Below, piece after piece: positions 10,574 to 15,474 of a stretch of DNA of 15,474 nt. The stretch's first letter is position 1. The number at the start of each line of letters is the position of its first letter. The notes below the pieces were generated by a model. The model did no database searches. It was not told the DNA's origin and worked only from the letters and a program-made list of their open reading frames with translations. This stretch comes from Chromera velia (Eukaryota; Sar; Chromeraceae): assembly GCA_018398765.1 (NCBI GenBank), contig JAHBMJ010004498.1, forward strand, positions 64,623-80,096, written 5' to 3'. The translations under genes and the position numbers were made by a program.

Positions 10574-12387
10574 TGCTATGCAGACACACGAACACGATTT
10601 TGAATTGGGCAGTTGCGTCGATGCAAAACGTTGCGTGTAAGTTCGCAGGAAAAGTTTTCATGTTTCGAAGGCGAAGACAATGCCAGATGAGTCTGTGAAA
10701 TCACTAGCTGACCTCCTTGGAAGGGCCCGCAGTGCGTCGACCCATTTTTCTGGGTTCTTCTCAGCCTGTTTTGGCTTCTTCTCTCTTGTGGTCCTGTCTA
10801 ATGGTGCGTGCGTTTTCTTTATTCCCTTCTCATATCCGGTGCACTGTACCCATGCGAGCTTCTGACTGGTTTACTCACTGACCGACTCCCGTCTCTCCCC
10901 AGCCTTTTGTCTCCATGCTCGTTGGTTCCGACTTTTCTTCGCTCCTTCCTTCCCCCCTCACCACCCTGCCTGCAGAGGAGACCACTGGTGCAAATTGGGA
11001 ATTCGGGATTGCACTTCCGTTCTTCACAGGACAGACAAAAACGCAGTGGACACGGCGGCTGGCAACGGGTTCGAAGTCAAAGAAATGTAAGTTCATCGGT
11101 TGACTGATCGATCCAAAGGGCTCCTAATTTCCTTCCCGTTACTGGATGCAGCCTGTTACTGGATGCAGAGAGGGGAAAACAAGAATCGGAAAGAAAAGAA
11201 CCAGAAAAGAGAGAAAGGAGTTTGAAAGACTCTGTTCTTTATCCTCCATCTCTCTCCAAACCCTTTTCTTGCTTTGTCTTCTCTGCAGTGACTACGCTCA
11301 GGTCTGGTCCGTGGACTCCAGGGGGGGGAAGAACGTCGTGAACACAAAAATGGCGCCGGAAAATGAGAGGTCAGTGAGTGTGTCGACAGCCATGCACACG
11401 GAGGAGGTTGGGCTGTCCGCATTTGGGTGGTGTCGACGTTCTCGAGGCTTCCCACTGTCAATCTGAGTGAACAAAGGCAAGAAAAAGCCCTTCGATGCTT
11501 AGGCGTACTTCTTGTTTCTTGCTCCACCTTAATTAGATTTCGTCCACTCTTCGAAGGCCTGCTTCATTTTGCTCCGATGCCTCGCTGTGTCTGCAGCGTC
11601 TGCTGCTTTTTTCTTTACTTTCATTCTCAATATTTCCGCTTTCGCTCTGCCAATACAATGTCTCTTCCTTCCTCCCGTCTTCTGCCACTTACTCGCAGCT
11701 TCTGTTTGCTGCCCCATAAGCAAAAGGCATCGGACACGGATCTCCCTGTCGTCAGTCGCTTTTTGTTTGTATGTGCTTTATTTTTTCTTGAACTCCAAAA
11801 ACCATTGTTCAGAAAAAAGATTCCCTGCCACCAGTCAGTCAACGTGCAAGGAAAATACCAGCGGAGACCAGATCTACACCGATCCAGAGACAGGCTGATG
11901 AAATAAAGGGCTCATTGAGTACCGATTTGTTTGCGTCGCATAGACAAAGGAGAGTGAACGGGTAAATACGGAGACGAAGAGGAGGGTTACGACTCGATGA
12001 CTTGTTGAGCAAAAAGACGGATTGGCGGAAGTACACATGGACAGACAGAGCGACAGTAAAAACGATTACCAGGTCAAGAGATTAACACATACAAAGAACA
12101 AAGACACATTTGTCTCCCATGGCATATCCATAGATGCTCCAAGGAACGACTTCCCCCTGTCTCTTTTATCCTGCATCCACGTGCAGCCTGGAGCTATTCA
12201 GCTCTCCCCCTGCAAGGACGGCGTGAAGAGGAATCAGGCCTTCACGCTCGAGTGGGCATTTGTGGGTGAACCGTTTGAGCCTCAGGAGACGGAAGGAATG
12301 GGCGCCTCTGCCCAGCACGGGAACGTCAACAATGGGGCACCAGGAGGAACGACAGGAACAGAGGACGACACCACCTCCACGTTCTAG
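4802..12387 (+). CDS. Secreted Cys-containing protein, 16 exons, possible ricin-type lectin repeats
   Basis: Exons: 4802-4889, 4971-5110, 5615-5693, 5927-6003, 6445-6553, 6989-7042, 7321-7449, 7941-7972, 8298-8367, 8612-8991, 9370-9402, 9915-10091, 10584-10636, 10976-11086, 11289-11373, 12187-12387. All introns are GT-AG, phases agree at every join, and the sum is 1818 nt (605 residues plus stop). Residues 1-21 form a signal peptide. A Gln run and acidic stretch follow at about 58-70. The mature chain has about 15 cysteines and sequons at N233 and in exon 10 (NCT). Motifs LVRC with HQVW (390-401), YAQVW (514-518) and LSPC with NQAF (545-558) resemble the Q-x-W repeats of ricin-type beta-trefoil lectin domains; the last two lie 40 residues apart, the usual repeat length. 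The tail is Gly/Thr-rich and acidic. Family call is tentative; a carbohydrate-binding extracellular or vesicular role is inference. Least certain joins: exon 6 end (7042 chosen over 7058 to keep frame), exon 12 donor (GTTAGA) and the last intron. Confidence 0.75.
5265..5400 (+). repeat. Intron 2 repeats of CTGACTGACT and TCATTCACT type
   Basis: Within intron 2, tandem CTGA/CTCA units (about 5265-5301) are followed by degenerate CACTCATTCACTTATTCAC units. The stretch is pyrimidine-rich on the sense strand. No coding signal. Confidence 0.7.
5521..5556 (+). repeat. (TG)n microsatellite in intron 2
   Basis: Near-perfect TG tract of about 17 units ending at TACG, 58 bp upstream of the exon 3 acceptor at 5614. 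Confidence 0.95.
6325..6431 (+). repeat. (TGTGTC)n, (TC)n, (TG)n array in intron 4
   Basis: TGTGTCTG units grade into (TC)n at about 6391-6420 and then a short (TG)n. The tract ends only 13 bp before the exon 5 acceptor TTTCTTTCAG (6444), so it may serve as, or next to, the polypyrimidine tract. Confidence 0.92.
7552..7684 (+). repeat. CAGACAGA / GAAGGAAG repeats in intron 7
   Basis: Degenerate GACAGACAG tetranucleotide repeats followed by about five GAAG units. Unlike the other intronic tracts this one is purine-rich on the sense strand, and it lies far (over 250 bp) from the next acceptor. Confidence 0.85.
8424..8448 (+). repeat. (TCTG)n microsatellite in intron 9
   Basis: About six TCTG units, followed by looser GTGTG words to about 8490. 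Sense-strand pyrimidine/TG type, as in the other introns of this gene. Confidence 0.85.
9571..9670 (+). repeat. (TC)n-(TG)n compound repeat in intron 11
   Basis: (TC)n from 9571 to about 9596 switches directly to (TG)n to about 9622, then degenerate GTGAGTG words. First of two such tracts in the same intron. Confidence 0.92.
9764..9908 (+). repeat. Second (TG)n/(TC)n compound repeat in intron 11
   Basis: (TG)n with GTATG and TGTGTC variants, a (TC)n block near 9861-9884, then (TG)n to 9908. It runs up to TCCGCAG, so the exon 12 acceptor (9914) follows the repeat with no ordinary polypyrimidine spacer. Confidence 0.92.
10510..10572 (+). repeat. (TC)n-(TG)n repeat in intron 12
   Basis: (TC)n to about 10539, then (TG)n to about 10571, followed by TATTGCTATGCAG and exon 13. 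Same order and strand as the repeat at 9571. Confidence 0.95.
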
Positions 12388-12789
12388 AGGGTGGAAGAAA
12401 CCCAACTTGATGGGTGTTTAAAGGTTTGATTTGATTTGGTTAGTGGATGAGCCTTGCACTTACCCCACCACCCACCCACCCACCCATCCCCGTACTTGGA
12501 GAGGACATGGCGGCATCAGCAATCAGCTGAAGGTCACGGAAGGGAAGCGGCGTCATCAGCTTGGCTCGGTTGTGCGGATCGAGCATGGATGTTCCGTTCC
12601 TTTCTGGTGACAGGATGGATCCTCGAGTGAGTGGTGCGGTGACTTCCATTTGCTTCATCCATCGATTTGTTCTCACCCGTTTTCTCCCCCCTAGCTTTCA
12701 CTGAACAGAGGATTATCATCATCATCATCATACGCCATCGCTATCGGCCCATAATAGGCGTCTAGCATTCGGCAAGTCACAACACGCAA
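12388..12789. other. 3' flank of the secreted-protein gene
   Basis: No gene seen. It holds TTTGATTTGATTTGG soon after the stop, a (CCCA)n tract at about 12463-12486 and an ATC triplet repeat at about 12715-12731. No AATAAA was found close to the stop codon, so the cleavage site cannot be placed. Short minus-strand frames here are low quality. Confidence 0.5.
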
Positions 12790-13170
12790 GGCAGATTATT
12801 AAATGATGGACCCTTATTTCGCAACCTTTAGCAAATAGCTTAACAGCTGCATTTTTTCTCATCATACGCTAAACGGAAACAACATACTCCGTATAAATTC
12901 AAATCATGTTTAGGCATGTCTTAAACCATATAAATAAATCATAAAACTTGTTTTAAAAAAATATTAAAAAATAAATTCAAACCTCATTATGATAGAGACT
13001 AATAGAGACTAAGTTTCATGCAGCTAAAAGATAGAAAAGCTTAAAAAACATAATAAAGAATGTCTTTATGATTTTTATTCTTTTATATTATGATTAATTA
13101 AAATATGTTATTATCTATTATAATTAATTATAATCGAATTGTATTAAATAGTATCGAATTCTATGTATTT
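12790..13170. other. Second AT-rich gene-free island
   Basis: Abrupt switch to strongly AT-rich sequence with runs of A and TTAATTA-type words and a short direct repeat ATAGAGACTA (near 12993-13011). It ends sharply at about 13170 before a GC-richer stretch. It resembles the island at 1540-2130 in composition, but I see no shared long sequence. Nature unknown. Confidence 0.5.
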
Positions 13171-13693
13171 AAAACGCTGTCCGCCTGTGTCCGCCTGTAT
13201 GCCGGCCAACTTGCGTAGTAGTCCCCTGCCCGGGCATACCCGGACGGTCAGCGCGCAGCGTCGCAGGGCTTGTCTTGTCTTGTCTTGGCAGTATTTGGCA
13301 GACTTTTATCCACTATGGGGCTGTGGTTATCCACTGGGATACACTTTGCCGAGTCAGTCCCATACCCTATATATATGTCTGCTGGATGGCCCCATGGGCC
13401 CGACATGGGGCGCGCGTGCTGGCCGAACCCGCATGCACATATGGCGCGGTACGCGTGCAACATGCATTGTGCAACATATTGCAACATACATGCAACGCGT
13501 ACACGTGACTTAAAGTGACACTGACTTCCTTCCTTTTTCTTTTTTTTTGGAATTCTTTCTTCGATATTCCTCGATCATCATCGATCATCAAGTAGCTGAC
13601 TGTAGTTCAGGATTGAGATCGATCAACCATTCCAAACATCGAGCCCATGTGTTGACCCAAAGCTTAGACTCTTTTCCAGATAGAGAGCTCATC
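13171..13693 (+). promoter_or_regulatory. Upstream region with short repeats and a TGCATGC-type site
   Basis: GC-richer than the island before it. It contains a doubled TGTCCGCCTG (about 13179-13198), CTTGT repeats near 13268-13287, a TATATATA-like word near 13370, an inverted repeat GCCCCAT/ATGGGGC (13389-13411), GCATGCA at 13431-13437, and a GCAACAT cluster (13457-13496). Candidate promoter for a gene starting at 13694. Short frames here look non-coding. Confidence 0.3.
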
Positions 13694-14152
13694 ATGTCAA
13701 AAGACGGGCAAGAAGAAGAACAGGCCACGGGGGCTCCGTTGGTTGAGGGCTAATTTCTACTGACAGAGCTCCCTCCTCACTTGCAGCAAGGATTCAGTAT
13801 GCTTTCGGACGTGTTGGATATCGAGGTGCCTGACGGTGTGCTTGAAGGGCAGAGGTTCCAGGATCTGAAAAATACTGTTGTAGGACTTCTGTGTATCGTT
13901 GAGAGCAGCTCTCTGAAAATTTTGATCCAAGAAAATGTGTTGATAGATCACTGTTGTTCGATGGCTGAGAGTATCTCTAAAGTATCTCAGTCCCTTTACT
14001 CTCAAGTCGCAGCCATTGCTGTTTCCCCTTCCTTTGATCTTCTCGCTGTCAAACAATTCTTTTTGATCTCATTGCAACTGTTTGACTTCTGGCACACCTT
14101 CGGTCCCGAGTTCTTTTCGGTCGGAGGCCGTAGACCAAATCGTGGGAGGTGA
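13694..14152 (+). CDS. Hypothetical protein, possible two-exon gene
   Basis: ATG at 13694 opens a 16-residue hydrophilic N-terminus (MSKDGQEEEQATGAPL). A 45-nt intron (13742-13786) with GTTGAG donor and CTCACTTGCAG acceptor joins it in phase 0 to an open frame ending at 14152. The second exon reads as alternating hydrophobic and acidic segments (VLDIEVPDGVLEG, then LLCIVESSSLKILIQ), and many codons start with G, as in real coding sequence. I recognise no family. Against it: the complementary strand is also open in the aligned frame over 13757-14056; a different + frame continues to 14261; and the 3' part overlaps the minus-strand retroelement remnant. An alternative exon end at 14102 joined to 14164 would extend it to 14261. 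Treat as a candidate only. Confidence 0.33.
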
Positions 14153-14922
14153 CGGTCGCGCAGTGAACACTGGCGGTCTTCTTGGAGGCATGGAACTTGG
14201 AGGGACATATGGCATCAAGGTGCCCCTACTTGCTGCAACCGTATACGTGAGCAATCGCTAGGCAAGTAGAGCGATCAGTATGAGGTGAAGCACCGCAAGC
14301 GATGCACTTCACATGCTTCCTCCACGGGTGAGCGACCCCGCAATAGATGCACTTGGGGTGGTTGGGCTCGGCCCCTCGGGAGTAGAAGAAGATCTGGAGG
14401 GAGGTACACTCGAGAAGCAGATCGTGGCAGAAGGAGTCGGCGTTCCGAGCTGTTGTTCATAGCAGCGCAGACAGTCACGAAGGCCCGTGGGGGTGTAATC
14501 CTGCAGGTGTATGAGGATATACTAATGAGCGCCTCCTTCAGCGGGAAGTGACTCCAGGAGGATGCTGTACTCGAAGGGGACAAAGGGCTCAGATCCAAAT
14601 GCCATCGTGGGAACCGTTATGAGTCGACGGAGACGGCTAAAGACTTTTGTTGTGCGGGAAAAGTAGGTGTCGACAGATTTACTGGTGAGGGAATAAAGTG
14701 CCTTGACGGCACGCCAGCGTTTCCGGACACGGAACTCATATGGACCGAGGTAGAGGCTGTTGAGGGTGTCAAGCAGCCACGAAGGGTCGTAGATCTGGTC
14801 AGCCTGCACAGTGCGAGAACGGAGGACCTTTCGCACCCCTGAAAAGACCTCCTGACGGATGAAGTTACATTACGATATGTAGTTGTTCGCTCTAGCCGGA
14901 GTTGATCGCCCGAGCTAATCAT
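14134..14922 (-). pseudogene. Broken retrotransposon Gag with tandem zinc knuckles
   Basis: Reading on the minus strand, 14869-14525 is a helical, basic Gag-like segment (RKRWRAVKALYSL, then SVDTYFSRTTKVFSRLRRL, then ILLESLPAE), the pattern of copia-type Gag domains. A TAG at 14522-14524 interrupts it. After a frame change at about 14390-14456 a second segment carries zinc knuckles: CIYCGVAH with following H and C (14351-14304), then C-x2-C-x4-H-x5-C (14306-14262), then GC, a TAG (14226-14228) and GHLDAICP. A further frame change near 14870 lets DQLRLERTTTYR precede the Gag segment up to 14922. At least two stops and two shifts make it a pseudogene. No protease DTG or DSG motif was seen downstream. 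Gag assembles the particle and the knuckles bind RNA, by family knowledge. Confidence 0.6.
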
Positions 14923-14924
14923 GC

Positions 14925-15474
<550 letters not shown>

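Noticed and set aside
12022-12186. Coding extension upstream of exon 16
   Set aside because: The frame is open, but 12158-12186 is a pyrimidine-rich acceptor (ending CACGTGCAG) and the upstream translation shows no continuity with exon 15.
14164-14261. Third exon of the hypothetical gene at 13694
   Set aside because: A phase-compatible join from 14102 exists, but the segment is antisense to the retroelement zinc-knuckle region, so I kept it only as a remark.

Overview
The window looks like nuclear DNA of a protist with intron-rich genes, long gene-free gaps, many simple repeats and LTR retroelements. GT-AG introns, a eukaryotic Golgi glycosyltransferase, TGCATGCA-type promoter motifs like those bound by ApiAP2 factors in apicomplexans, and a retroelement with a coiled-coil Gag together suggest an alveolate, most likely a chromerid such as Chromera. 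That assignment is an inference; no rRNA or marker gene is present to prove it.

Layout. 55-1260 (-) is an intronless gene for a putative type I membrane protein of unknown family. 1261-2665 is intergenic: a GC-rich palindromic promoter zone, an AT-rich island, a compound CA/TA microsatellite and a polypurine tract. 2666-3997 (-) is an intronless GT17 glycosyltransferase (MGAT3-like), the one confident family call. It is divergent from the next gene across an 804-bp gap holding a GC island and paired TGCATGCA sites. 4802-12387 (+) is one large gene that I reconstruct as 16 exons; the exons join in phase into a 605-residue secreted, cysteine-containing protein. Its C-terminal half carries three Q-x-[W/F] motifs resembling ricin-type (beta-trefoil) lectin repeats, but the family is not certain. 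Its introns hold sense-strand (TC)n/(TG)n tracts, three of them close to 3' splice sites.

12388-13693 is intergenic: a second AT-rich island, then a GC-richer zone with short repeats. 13694-14152 (+) is a doubtful two-exon hypothetical gene that overlaps an antisense reading frame. 14134-14922 (-) is a broken Gag with tandem zinc knuckles. It stops where a second retroelement starts on the + strand: candidate 5' LTR 14925-15236, primer-binding site 15237, Gag N-terminus 15317 to the window end. This suggests one retroelement inserted into another.

The host genes do not form an obvious pathway. Three of them (membrane protein, Golgi enzyme, secreted protein) enter the secretory pathway, which is common and may be chance.
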